Below, piece after piece: positions 1 to 7,388 of a DNA stretch of 33,985 nucleotides (positions are counted from its first letter, which is position 1; every line of letters starts with the position of its first letter). The position numbers and the translations under genes are program-made. A model generated the notes under the pieces. That model saw only the letters and a program-made list of their open reading frames with translations, searched no databases and was not told the origin of the DNA. The DNA is from an uncultured Lachnospiraceae bacterium (GTDB lineage: Bacteria > Bacillota > Clostridia > Lachnospirales > Lachnospiraceae). The stretch is taken from NCBI GenBank assembly GCA_910588865.1, contig CAJUSJ010000040.1, positions 1 through 33,985 of the forward strand, given 5' to 3'.

Positions 1-402
1 AGGGAGCTGCTGGAGCTCCTTCTCACACCCCTGATGGAAGGGGAGACGCCCCAAGCGGAGAGGATCCGGAAGGGATTTGAGATTCTCCAGAGGGAGAGGG
101 GCAACTTAGATAATGGGGAACTGATCCACATGCAGTCCGTACTGTACGCGCTGATGACAAAATTTTTGACCCCGGAGGAGATTAAAGAGATAAAGGAGAT
201 GATGTTTATGACACTGATGGGACAGCTGCTGATGGAAGATGGAATAGAAAAAGGAATGGAGAAGGGACTGGAGCGGGGAGAGTTTAAAACCCTGCGGGAA
301 CTGGTCGCGGACGGAGTTCTGACCGCGGCGGAGGCGGCGGCCAGGAAGAAGATGACAGAGGCGGAATTTCAGAAAAAGCTTGGGGAATTACAGTTGGGAT
401 AA
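1..402 (+). CDS. Rpn family nuclease/putative transposase, C-terminal part (5' truncated by window)
   Basis: The reading frame is open from base 1, so the gene begins outside the window; the Met at base 34 is internal. About 133 residues are visible. The tail has the look of the Rpn (YhgA-like, PD-(D/E)XK) family: a helical segment (EEIKEIKEMMFMTLMGQLLMED-like), then a glycine/charge-rich stretch of the type GIEKGMEKGLERGE and a short C-terminal helix pair. Known members promote RecA-independent recombination and resemble transposases; the catalytic PD-(D/E)XK core would lie upstream and cannot be checked here. A hairpin follows the stop. The family call rests on the C-terminal pattern only. 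Confidence 0.7.
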   Translation, partial: RELLELLLTPLMEGETPQAERIRKGFEILQRERGNLDNGELIHMQSVLYALMTKFLTPEEIKEIKEMMFMTLMGQLLMEDGIEKGMEKGLERGEFKTLRELVADGVLTAAEAAARKKMTEAEFQKKLGELQLG

Positions 403-443
403 TGTTACGCGAACAAAAAGTTTAAAGCCCAAAGGCTTTAGCG

Positions 444-474
444 GCAGTCAGACGAATCGAAATGGTCTGACTGC
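444..474 (+). terminator. Hairpin downstream of the Rpn-type gene
   Basis: A perfect 10-bp inverted repeat (GCAGTCAGAC at 444-453, GTCTGACTGC at 465-474) with an 11-nt loop, preceded by a second small palindrome at 423-440 (TAAAGCC/GGCTTTA). The following sequence is AT-rich but not a clean T-run, so it is a weak intrinsic terminator candidate rather than a certain one. Confidence 0.45.
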
Positions 475-494
475 TATTATTAATAAATTAGTAC

Positions 495-521
495 TTGACA
501 TTGCCAAGTAGTAGGTATAAT
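495..521 (+). promoter_or_regulatory. Sigma-A-like promoter with overlapping palindrome upstream of padR gene
   Basis: TTGACA at 495-500 and TATAAT at 516-521 (15-bp spacer; TAATAT at 518-523 would give 17). A 6-bp inverted repeat, TACTTG at 492-497 and CAAGTA at 505-510, overlaps the -35 box. PadR-family proteins commonly repress their own promoters by binding such palindromes, so this is a candidate operator; that role is inferred. Confidence 0.6.
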
Positions 522-558
522 ATAGCATTATAAAATCCAGAAGGAGGCCGGAGCCTGT

Positions 559-888
559 ATGAACGCGCAATTTAAGAAAGGCGTCCTGGAGCTGATCGTC
601 CTTGAGTCGGTCCGGCAGAGAGACATGTACGGATATGAGCTGGTTGAGGAGGTATCCAAAGTGGTGGACGTGAACGAGGGGACTATTTATCCTCTCCTGA
701 AGCGTCTCACCAATGAACACTACTTTGAGACATACCTGCGGGAATCCACGGAAGGGCCGCCCAGAAAGTACTATCATGTGACAGCGGCGGGGATTCTGTA
801 CCGGGATCAGTTGGAGCGGGAGTGGACAGAGTTGTCCGGCCGGGTATGGAAGTTCCTTAAACAGAACCTGCCAGATGGGGGGAGCTGA
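559..888 (+). CDS. PadR family transcriptional regulator
   Basis: A 109-residue protein with the full PadR winged-helix pattern: an N-terminal helix (FKKGVLELIVLESV), the YGYEL helix, the recognition helix GTIYPLLKRL, and the wing ending RKYYHVTAAG, followed by a C-terminal helix for dimerisation. Length is typical for the short PadR-like group (Pfam PF03551). AAGGAGG lies 11 nt upstream of the ATG. It precedes a DUF1700-type membrane protein gene by 56 nt; PadR next to DUF1700/DUF4097 genes is a recurrent Firmicutes arrangement in which the regulator controls a membrane or envelope-stress module. A palindrome in its promoter suggests autoregulation. The ligand is unknown. Confidence 0.92.
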   Translation: MNAQFKKGVLELIVLESVRQRDMYGYELVEEVSKVVDVNEGTIYPLLKRLTNEHYFETYLRESTEGPPRKYYHVTAAGILYRDQLEREWTELSGRVWKFLKQNLPDGGS

Positions 889-944
889 GATCCGGGCCGG
901 AATATTTTCAAAAAACAGGATCAGATCTATGGAGGAAGCTATTT

Positions 945-2498
945 ATGGATAAAAGAGAATTTTTGTCAGCGCTGGAACAGTCCCTTTCCGTGCTTCAGGA
1001 AGATGAGCTTCGGGATATTATCAGCGAATATGAACAGCACATTGATATAAAGGTGGAGAAAGGCCTTACGGAGACAGAGGCTATTGCGGATTTTGGCAGC
1101 TTCGGGGAGCTGACAGCGGAGATCCTTGAGGCGTACCATGTGCGGGCTGATTACGCCGCTGACAAAGGGGAGCGGGCCGGAAGGAGATGGGGAGATGGCC
1201 AGACAACCGGCTGGAAGGCCAGGGGAGCCATGCTCTGGGAGAAGGTAAAAACCGGGGGAACCCGGACAGCAAGCTGTGTGAGATGGACAGTATACCAGTT
1301 TTTCCGCCCGTTTGCGTGGGCCTGGAAAAGATGTAGGGAGCTTGTGAGGGGCTTGGAGGAGAGACGGAGGAAGGAACTGTGGGAGTTTGATGAAAGCGGA
1401 ACAGCCGGGGATGTGCGGAGGAGATATGGGGCTGGTGATTTAAACAGCAAAGGGGGCAGGGGCGCTGTCTCCGCCGCGGCAAAAGAAAGGGGCAGCGGAG
1501 CGGGCTCGGCTGTTGGAAACCCGGGAAGGTCTGCTGTCAGCTCAAGAATTGACAGTGGGAAAAGCGGCGATATGGTCCGGGAAGCGGAAATCCCGGAAAA
1601 CGGCAGTGCTGGTTTGGAAGTGGAACACAGAAGATATGGCGGTGTCAGACCAGAGGAAGGGGGCGGCATTGAATCAGGACCAGGAAGCCGGGAGTATGGA
1701 GAAGCCGGACCGGGGGACAGGAACAGAAGGGACAGAAACAGAGGAGTCAGACCGGACAGGAGAGGGAAAACAGGCGGGGATTTTAGAGATAGCGGGCTGA
1801 GACAAAGGATAAAAAGAAAGGGAAAGAGGATTATCAACGATATGGGAAAAGGGATTTGGAGGATTTGCGGATTGTGTGTATCCGCGGTGTTCTGGACAGC
1901 GCGGCTGGTGTGGAATGGCTGTTGGTTCCTGTTCTCCCTGGTGGTGGCGGGTTTTGGGCTTTTCAGCCTTTATGGCCTGGGGGTCTTATCGGTTCTTCTG
2001 ATACAGGGATATCCTCTGATTGGAGTGACCCTGGGGTGTCTTGGACTGGTGATGTGCGCTTTTTCGGCAGCGGTTTTGGGAATCACGTTTCTTCGGCGGA
2101 AGGAAAACGGTACCATAAAGAATAAGGGAAGCCACAGCCGCCAGAATAGGACGGAACAAAAGGCAGGAAAACAGGAGCATAAGGCTCCCCGGCATGAGGA
2201 GACAGGGAGAGGACCGGAGAAAAAACGGGAATTGAATCAGGAAGGGGACCGAAGGGCAAAACCGGGGGACCAGGCCCCCTGGCGGCCGGATCGGGAAGAC
2301 CAGGAGGCGAAGGCGGGATCGGAAGGACTCCAGGAGCGGGAACCCGGAGGCGGACAAAAAGATGTTCAGGGAGCCGGATGGGAAGATCATGAGCCATCCC
2401 GGGAACACAGCGGTACAGGCTGGTCCGGGGAAATGCCGGTAGAAAATCCAGGGGAAGATCCGGGAGCATCAGAAGAGAGGGGACAGAGTTATGCGTAG
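945..2498 (+). CDS. DUF1700 (HAAS) domain membrane protein with long low-complexity segments
   Basis: 517 residues. Residues 1-65 match the DUF1700/HAAS helical domain (MDKREFLSALEQSL, then EYEQHIDIKVEKGLTE and AIADFGS). Residues about 66-290 are arginine/glycine/glutamate-rich and poorly conserved in character. About 303-382 hold two or three hydrophobic segments, and the last ~130 residues are again a charged, low-complexity tail. Ordinary DUF1700 proteins are roughly 180-250 residues, so this one is greatly expanded. GGAGG at 931-935 serves the ATG. It overlaps the next gene by 8 nt, so the two are translationally coupled. Function is unknown; partnership with the PadR regulator and the exported neighbour is inferred from position. 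Confidence 0.75.
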   Translation: MDKREFLSALEQSLSVLQEDELRDIISEYEQHIDIKVEKGLTETEAIADFGSFGELTAEILEAYHVRADYAADKGERAGRRWGDGQTTGWKARGAMLWEKVKTGGTRTASCVRWTVYQFFRPFAWAWKRCRELVRGLEERRRKELWEFDESGTAGDVRRRYGAGDLNSKGGRGAVSAAAKERGSGAGSAVGNPGRSAVSSRIDSGKSGDMVREAEIPENGSAGLEVEHRRYGGVRPEEGGGIESGPGSREYGEAGPGDRNRRDRNRGVRPDRRGKTGGDFRDSGLRQRIKRKGKRIINDMGKGIWRICGLCVSAVFWTARLVWNGCWFLFSLVVAGFGLFSLYGLGVLSVLLIQGYPLIGVTLGCLGLVMCAFSAAVLGITFLRRKENGTIKNKGSHSRQNRTEQKAGKQEHKAPRHEETGRGPEKKRELNQEGDRRAKPGDQAPWRPDREDQEAKAGSEGLQEREPGGGQKDVQGAGWEDHEPSREHSGTGWSGEMPVENPGEDPGASEERGQSYA

Positions 2499-3153
2499 GA
2501 TACAGAAGGTTATGACAGGGATATTTCTGGGAGGAGTCCTTTTGGGAGGCATCGGCACAGGGACCGCTATGGTGGAGTACGCTACCTTGTCCTACGGCGG
2601 GGAGAGACTGGTGGGAGAGGAATACCTGGTGACAAAAAACCTGGACTATGATTTTCCCCAGGATGGAAGGATATTGGTTCTGGTGACCAACTATTTTTTA
2701 AGACGGTCCAACACAAAGCTTGAGACAGATGAGTCTGTGCCTGTGGGCACAGTTCGTTATGAGATCACTTACAATGAAAAGAGAGCTGTTCCGGAACTGT
2801 ACTTTGAACCCTGTGAGGCAGAACTGCCGCCGCCGGAAGAAGAGAGTGGGACGGAGCCAGAGGACATGAGCTTTTCGGTACCAGAGGATCTTCCGGAGGA
2901 AGATGCCCCCCGGGAAGAGGACTGGGAGGAAGAAGCAGGTGAGCCGGAGCCGGTCTGCCTGGGGTATTTGGAGCTGAGAGTGTGGGACCAGAGCAATCCA
3001 TTTGAGATTTTTATGGAGAATAAGGATTATTTTCTGGAAGAACTGAAGCAGAGGAGGATCTCCTCCTACAAGGAGGCTTATGTTACCAGTATCACGGTGA
3101 AGGTCAATCCTCAGACCAGGCCCTATGTGGTTATGGAGAACAATTGGTATTAA
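2491..3153 (+). CDS. Putative exported/membrane-anchored protein with acidic segment
   Basis: 220 residues. It has a positively charged start (MRRIQK) and a hydrophobic stretch at about 8-28 that looks like a signal peptide or anchor. A beta-rich region follows (about 30-105), then a strongly acidic Glu/Pro-rich stretch (about 110-150) and a C-terminal region ending with VKVNPQTRPYVVMENNWY. I do not recognise a confident family; in similar PadR-DUF1700 clusters the third gene often encodes a DUF4097-type beta-helical protein, but the repeats of that family are not obvious here. The start ATG lies inside the end of the DUF1700 gene, giving an 8-nt overlap. A strong terminator follows. Confidence 0.6.
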   Translation: MRRIQKVMTGIFLGGVLLGGIGTGTAMVEYATLSYGGERLVGEEYLVTKNLDYDFPQDGRILVLVTNYFLRRSNTKLETDESVPVGTVRYEITYNEKRAVPELYFEPCEAELPPPEEESGTEPEDMSFSVPEDLPEEDAPREEDWEEEAGEPEPVCLGYLELRVWDQSNPFEIFMENKDYFLEELKQRRISSYKEAYVTSITVKVNPQTRPYVVMENNWY

Positions 3154-3178
3154 ACAGGGTGCCTGTGAACAGTAACAA

Positions 3179-3213
3179 GCAAGGCGGCGGAAGATCCGCC
3201 TGCCTTGCTATTT
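3179..3213 (+). terminator. Rho-independent terminator of the PadR-DUF1700 operon
   Basis: A 13-bp stem (3179-3191 with 3195-3208, one bulged T) around an AGA loop, GC-rich, followed by a T-rich stretch. It can also act, more weakly, on transcripts arriving from mntP on the other strand. Confidence 0.8.
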
Positions 3214-3242
3214 GTTATCTGGCATGTTAGAATTGTATATAC

Positions 3243-3270
3243 AACACCGGGCATTGCCGCGGGTGTTTTT
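3243..3270 (+). terminator. Second hairpin with T-run before mntP 3' end
   Basis: AACACC at 3243-3248 can pair with GGGTGTT at 3261-3267, with an inner GGC/GCC pairing, followed by several T residues on the plus strand. It looks like a backup terminator for the leftward genes; it is weaker than the one just upstream. Confidence 0.4.
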
Positions 3271-3296
3271 AAGTGGCAGGATCTTTCCCGGCAACC

Positions 3297-3854
3297 TCAA
3301 AAAAACACATGCTCCACAAGGATCTTGATCCCCATAAGAATCAGGATCACTCCGCCGGCAAATTCTGCCTTTGCCTTGTACTTTGCCCCAAAGATATTTC
3401 CCACTTTCACCCCGGCTATGGACAGGAGGAAGGTGGTAACACCGATAAAAGACACCGCTGGGAGGATCGGCACCCGGAGGAAGGCGAAGGTAACTCCCAC
3501 TGCCAGGGCGTCGATGCTGGTGGCCAGCGCCAGAATCACCATGTCCTTAAACGCCACTGAGGCATCGCAGGAGTCTTCCTCAGGGGTCAGAGATTCTTTG
3601 ATCATGTTGCCGCCGATGAGGCCAAGAAGGATGAACGCGATCCAGTGGTCGTAGGCGGTGATGGCATCCTGAAAACGGACACCCAGGACGTAGCCCAGAG
3701 CAGGCATGAGGGCCTGGAATCCGCCGAAATACAGGCCGATGATCAGGGCATGTCTGAGATTCATGCGCCTCATAGAAAGGCCTTTGCAGACAGACACCGC
3801 GAAGGCATCCATGGAGAGGGCGACAGCGATCAGGAATAATTCAAACAATGACAT
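3297..3854 (-). CDS. mntP: Manganese efflux pump MntP
   Basis: Polytopic membrane protein of 185 residues when started at the ATG at 3854, which follows AAGGAGG on the minus strand; an upstream in-frame ATG at 3887 would add 11 unusual residues and lies before that ribosome site. The two half-repeats typical of MntP (YebN, DUF204) are clear: ALSMDAFAVSVCKG near the N-terminus and ATSIDALAVGVTF in the second half, each with the conserved aspartate used for Mn(II) transport. Six transmembrane helices fit the hydrophobicity. Known members export excess Mn(II). It is a single-gene unit with its own promoter; no yybP-ykoY riboswitch fits into the short leader. Confidence 0.93.
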   Translation of the reverse strand: MSLFELFLIAVALSMDAFAVSVCKGLSMRRMNLRHALIIGLYFGGFQALMPALGYVLGVRFQDAITAYDHWIAFILLGLIGGNMIKESLTPEEDSCDASVAFKDMVILALATSIDALAVGVTFAFLRVPILPAVSFIGVTTFLLSIAGVKVGNIFGAKYKAKAEFAGGVILILMGIKILVEHVFF

Positions 3855-3899
3855 GGGAAACGGGTTCCTCCTTATATTCATATACAATTTATTCTCTCT

Positions 3900-3928
3900 A
3901 TTATAGAGTTATTCTGGATAGAGCGCAA
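3900..3928 (-). promoter_or_regulatory. Probable mntP promoter
   Basis: On the minus strand TTGCGC (3923-3928) and TATAAT (3900-3905) are separated by 17 nt, about 45 nt before the chosen mntP start. Confidence 0.55.
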
Positions 3929-3978
3929 GGGGGCGGAACAAAGAAGTTAAAGCGCGAAAAATGACATGGAGGTGTCCT

Positions 3979-5076
3979 TTGGAAAAGACTTATATTTGTC
4001 TGAAAGATAATCCGGTACTGGAAATCTGTAATTACCGCTGCCGGATTCTGGATTATGACCGTCTTCCGGTTTCCCTCCGGTACGAGGGCGTGGGGTTTGA
4101 CGATGTCATGCATGGCTGGACGGAAAACAGGGCCATGAGTGTGGGGAGGACAAACGCTAAAAAGCTTCTGGCTGGCTTTGGAATCAGCCAGAGTAACCCA
4201 TATCTTGTGGCCAGATTGTTCCATTTTACATCTCTTACAGACTGTTATTGGCTGAAGGAGGAGGGAGATCGGGTACGGTGGAAGGATGTGAGCTTATTCA
4301 GGAACAAGCTGGAGAAAACGGTCTCCGCCACAGCCCTTATGGGAGTCCCGGGATATTTTAAGGATAAGGTTCGGGAACCTGTTGAGACCAGGATCCATAC
4401 ACCGGAGCTGACAGTCCAGGGGCTGGCGGCCAAGGCGTGGATTCGGGAGCAGGGGGGTCTGTACCTTTACAAAGTAGGAAAGAAGGAGCTGGCAGCCAGC
4501 AGGATTCTGGACGCTTTGGGGATTTTGCATGTAGGCTATGAGGAGGTGGCGGAGGAGAGGCTGGCCCGCGTCGCGGATCAAAAGAGAATCGACAGCATAA
4601 GAAATGCCGGCGAGAAGGTAGTGAAATGCAGAATAATCAGCTCTGAGCAGAAAGCCCTTGTGCCCTGGGAGGATTTTCAGATGTATTGTGCTTATCACGA
4701 TATGGATGAGTATGCCTTTGTGAAGGAACAAGATCCCCGCGGCTATTATTCCATGCTGATCGCGGATTACATTTTGGGAAATGAGGACAGACATGGGGCG
4801 AATTTTGGCTTTTTCATGGATAACCGGACAGGTAAATTGGGAAAGCTGTATCCTCTCATGGACCATGATCATGGGTTTTCAGAGGACGATGGTATTATTT
4901 CCCAGACATCAGAGACAAAGGAGACCTTGGAGACAGCGGCTTTTAAGGCGGCCAAGATGGGAAACTGGGGGATTGATTACCAGGCAGTGCTTGGGATGGA
5001 AAAGCCAGAGGAGCTTTCCGGGGAGCAATGGGATGGTGTGCTTGGGAGGATTCGGAGAATCTTTTGTGAAAAATAG
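3979..5076 (+). CDS. Solitary HipA-like serine/threonine kinase
   Basis: About 365 residues from the TTG at 3979, chosen because GGAGGTG (3968-3974) sits at ideal spacing; an in-frame ATG at 3961 has no ribosome site and would itself overlap that SD. The C-terminal half has the HipA-like kinase core: ADYILGNEDRHGANFGF near residue 270 (catalytic Asp and downstream Asn) and PLMDHDHGF near 295 (metal-binding Asp). Known HipA toxins phosphorylate substrates such as GltX; CtkA-like members act alone. No HipB-type antitoxin gene adjoins it, and the N-terminal half is not obviously HipA-N. Target and role are unknown; it might be a regulatory kinase rather than a toxin. Confidence 0.75.
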   Translation: MEKTYICLKDNPVLEICNYRCRILDYDRLPVSLRYEGVGFDDVMHGWTENRAMSVGRTNAKKLLAGFGISQSNPYLVARLFHFTSLTDCYWLKEEGDRVRWKDVSLFRNKLEKTVSATALMGVPGYFKDKVREPVETRIHTPELTVQGLAAKAWIREQGGLYLYKVGKKELAASRILDALGILHVGYEEVAEERLARVADQKRIDSIRNAGEKVVKCRIISSEQKALVPWEDFQMYCAYHDMDEYAFVKEQDPRGYYSMLIADYILGNEDRHGANFGFFMDNRTGKLGKLYPLMDHDHGFSEDDGIISQTSETKETLETAAFKAAKMGNWGIDYQAVLGMEKPEELSGEQWDGVLGRIRRIFCEK

Positions 5077-5079
5077 ATA

Positions 5080-5108
5080 TTGCAATGAAAAGACTCTTGT
5101 GCTAATAT
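5080..5108 (+). promoter_or_regulatory. Promoter of the T-box/aspS-gatCAB operon
   Basis: TTGCAA at 5080-5085 and TAATAT at 5103-5108 with a 17-nt spacer (a perfect TATAAT is at 5106-5111 with a 20-nt spacer). It starts just after the kinase stop codon and places the transcript start a few bases before the T-box stem I. Confidence 0.55.
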
Positions 5109-5112
5109 AATA

Positions 5113-5505
5113 CCAATTTAGTGCGGCAAAGCACCAAAAGGCTGAGAAGGAGACTCTTGCCCCAGGGACTTCGACAGGAAGACGGCGTCACCGACTGAGA
5201 GCGCTGTCATGTTGGACCAGGCAATAAGGGAACACTCCGGAGCCGGTATTCTGAACCCCATGGGAGACTGTCGGGGCTGTGGTTATTCACAAAGCCCGGA
5301 TTTGTCAGGCGGCGGCAGTAGGGATACCCGGATGACACCGTTAGATGTCAAGAGTGGAGAGTTGGTTTTTTGCGGAAACCGATTCTCAATGCGGGTGGTA
5401 CCGCGGAGCATGATCAGCTGCATAAAACACTGCTCGGCAGTTTTTAGCAGAGTGTGATGTCCCGTCCCGGAGTATGTAACAGTACTCCGGAGGCGGGACT
5501 TTTTT
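5113..5505 (+). promoter_or_regulatory. T-box riboswitch leader, tRNA-Asn (possibly also tRNA-Glu) specific
   Basis: The T-box element is at 5392-5405 (GGGTGGTACCGCG core, UGGU for the tRNA acceptor end). Stem I can be drawn: base GGCT 5140-5143 with AGCC 5241-5244, GGAG 5149-5152 with CTCC 5235-5238, TTGCC 5157-5161 with GGCAA 5220-5224. By analogy with glyQS the specifier occupies 5231-5233 and reads AAC (Asn), overlapping GAA (Glu) at 5230-5232. CGGG 5392-5395 can pair with CCCG 5461-5464, which is also the 5' arm of the terminator, giving the usual antiterminator/terminator switch. Uncharged tRNA is expected to permit read-through into aspS-gatCAB. The 5' end is approximate. Confidence 0.93.
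5459..5505 (+). terminator. T-box-controlled intrinsic terminator
   Basis: GTCCCG (5459-5464) and CCGGAGTA (5467-5474) pair with TACTCCGG (5483-5490) and CGGGAC (5494-5499) across a small internal loop, followed by six T residues. Its 5' arm overlaps the T-box antiterminator partner. Confidence 0.9.
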
Positions 5506-5615
5506 CGTTCCATGGAATTCCTTCGGAGTCAAAACCATTTTTGTGTGTTTCGGAAACCATGGGACCTTACGGCGGCTTGGGGGTCCGGAACACCGGATTC
5601 AGGAAAGGAGACGCT

Positions 5616-6947
5616 ATGGAATTTTTGACAGGAGTAAAACCGAAGGAAACCGTAGAGATCCAGGAGATTTTGGCTGGAGATTATGAGGGAAAAGAGGTGA
5701 AGGTCAGAGGAGCTATCCACAACATCCGGGATATGGGTGAGGTAGCCTTTGTGATCTTAAGAAAGGCCCAAGGGCTGGCGCAGTGTGTCTGGGAAGAGGG
5801 AAAGACGGAGTTTGACTTGCGGGAGCTGAAGGAGGAGTCGGCTGTAGAGATAACAGGAGTTGTGGTCTCGGAGGAGAGGGCTCCCAATGGATTTGAGATA
5901 CGGCTTAAGACGGTGAAGGTGCTGTCAGAACCGGACCAGGTTCTTCCCATGGCTGTCAGCAAGTATAAGCTTCACACCTCCCTGGAGGCCAGGCTGGCGG
6001 TCCGGCCCATTTCCCTGAGAAATGTGCGGGAGCGGGCCAAGTTTAAGATTCAGGAGGGAATCGTCAGGGGATTTCGGGATTTCCTCCACAGCCAGGGATT
6101 TACGGAGATCCACACACCCAAGATCGTAGCCAGGGGGGCTGAGGGGGGATCCAATGTGTTCCGGCTGGACTATTTTAACAAAAAGGCGGAACTGGGCCAG
6201 AGTCCTCAGTTTTACAAGCAGACCATGGTGGGAGTCTACGACAGGGTGTTTGAGGTGGCCCCCGTGTTCCGGGCGGAGAAACACAACACCACCAGGCATT
6301 TAAACGAGTACATTGGCCTGGACTTTGAGATGGGATACATCGACGGCTTTCAGGACGTCATGGCCATGGAGACAGGATTTTTGCGGTATACCATGGAGCT
6401 GTTGAGGAGGGAATACAAAAAGGAGCTGGATATGCTGGAGGTGGCTCTTCCTGACGTGAGCCGGATTCCGTCGGTCCGCTTTGACAGGGCTAAAGAGCTG
6501 GTGTCTGAGAAGTACAGCAGGAAGATTAAAAATCCCTACGATCTGGAGCCAGAGGAGGAGCTGCTTATCGGCAGGTATTTTAAGGAGGAATATGACAGCG
6601 ATTTTGTCTTTGTCACCCACTATCCGTCAAAAAAACGTCCGTTTTACGCCATGGATGATCCGGAGGATTCCAAATTTACCTTAAGCTTTGACCTGCTGTT
6701 CAAGGGTCTGGAGGTGACCACAGGCGGACAGAGGATCCACGATTACCGGGAAATCCTGGCCAAGATGGAGAAACGCCGCATGGACCCAGAGGACATTGGC
6801 TCCTACCTGATGATTTTCAAGTACGGCATGCCTCCCCACGGCGGCCTGGGAATCGGCCTGGAGCGTCTGACCATGAGGCTTTTAGATGAGCAGAACGTGC
6901 GGGAGACCAGCCTGTTCCCGAGGGACGTAAACAGACTGGAACCATAG
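5616..6947 (+). CDS. aspS: Archaeal-type aspartyl-tRNA synthetase, probably non-discriminating (AspRS2)
   Basis: 443 residues from the ATG at 5616, preceded by AGGAAAGGAG; upstream in-frame Met codons lie in the T-box terminator region. Residues 1-105 form the OB-fold anticodon domain; the class II core has the QSPQ flipping loop (195-198), motif 2 (VFRAEKHNTTRHLNE, 217-230) and motif 3 (GLGIGLERLTM, 410-420). It lacks the bacterial GAD insertion, hence the archaeal type of about 430-440 residues. His35 and Pro90 appear to sit where non-discriminating enzymes carry His/Pro rather than Trp/Lys, which would allow aspartylation of tRNA(Asn). The following gatCAB genes fit that role. Expression should be T-box controlled. 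Confidence 0.93.
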   Translation: MEFLTGVKPKETVEIQEILAGDYEGKEVKVRGAIHNIRDMGEVAFVILRKAQGLAQCVWEEGKTEFDLRELKEESAVEITGVVVSEERAPNGFEIRLKTVKVLSEPDQVLPMAVSKYKLHTSLEARLAVRPISLRNVRERAKFKIQEGIVRGFRDFLHSQGFTEIHTPKIVARGAEGGSNVFRLDYFNKKAELGQSPQFYKQTMVGVYDRVFEVAPVFRAEKHNTTRHLNEYIGLDFEMGYIDGFQDVMAMETGFLRYTMELLRREYKKELDMLEVALPDVSRIPSVRFDRAKELVSEKYSRKIKNPYDLEPEEELLIGRYFKEEYDSDFVFVTHYPSKKRPFYAMDDPEDSKFTLSFDLLFKGLEVTTGGQRIHDYREILAKMEKRRMDPEDIGSYLMIFKYGMPPHGGLGIGLERLTMRLLDEQNVRETSLFPRDVNRLEP

Positions 6948-7003
6948 GGCCGTGAAATAGAGCACAGACAATCCCAAATTCTATAGAAGGAGGACACCGA
7001 ACA

Positions 7004-7297
7004 ATGGCAAACATCATCACCGATGAGACAATTGATTATGTAGGAATCCTGGCCAAGTTAGAGCTTTCCCGGGAAGAGAAAGAGGCAGCTAAGAACGATA
7101 TGAGCCGGATGCTGGATTACATTGACAAGCTGAACCAGCTTGACACAACACAGGTGGAGCCCATGTCCCATGTATTTTCCATGAACAACGTGTTCCGGGA
7201 GGATGTGGTGACAAATGGAGACGACAGGGATAATATCCTGAAAAACGCGCCTGAGCAAAAGGAAGGGGCGTTCAAGGTTCCAAAGACCGTAGAGTAA
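7004..7297 (+). CDS. gatC: Asp/Glu-tRNA amidotransferase subunit C
   Basis: 97 residues, the normal length for GatC. The family pattern is present: an N-terminal helix with VGILAKLELSREEKE, the MLDYIDKLNQLDTTQVEPMSHV segment, and the REDVV motif. GatC wraps around the GatA-GatB interface and stabilises the heterotrimer that converts Asp-tRNA(Asn) to Asn-tRNA(Asn) and Glu-tRNA(Gln) to Gln-tRNA(Gln). AAGGAGG lies 9-10 nt upstream of the ATG. It follows aspS by 56 nt with no terminator, and gatA follows 91 nt later. Confidence 0.95.
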   Translation: MANIITDETIDYVGILAKLELSREEKEAAKNDMSRMLDYIDKLNQLDTTQVEPMSHVFSMNNVFREDVVTNGDDRDNILKNAPEQKEGAFKVPKTVE

Positions 7298-7388
7298 GAC
7301 AGCCATGGTATTGGCCGGCCCGGAAAAAGTGACGGAAAGGGACGGCTGACCGAAAGCCAGGAAACAGCACCATGAAAGGAGCAGCCTC

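Noticed and set aside
1151..1837. Long open frame on the minus strand (228 codons) opposite the DUF1700 gene
   Set aside because: It is Pro/Ser/Leu-rich in the way expected from the complement of Gly/Arg/Glu codons, has no good ribosome site, and lies wholly inside a gene with a recognisable N-terminal domain.
3205..3654. 149-codon plus-strand frame opposite mntP
   Set aside because: It is the shadow of mntP, which has clear family motifs and its own promoter and ribosome site on the other strand.
3855..3960. yybP-ykoY manganese riboswitch before mntP
   Set aside because: The leader from the predicted promoter is only about 40 nt, too short for that aptamer, and its conserved loops are not seen.
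5454..5615. 54-codon N-terminal extension of AspRS
   Set aside because: It covers the T-box terminator and T-run, does not resemble AspRS, and the ATG at 5616 has a proper ribosome site and the expected OB-fold start.
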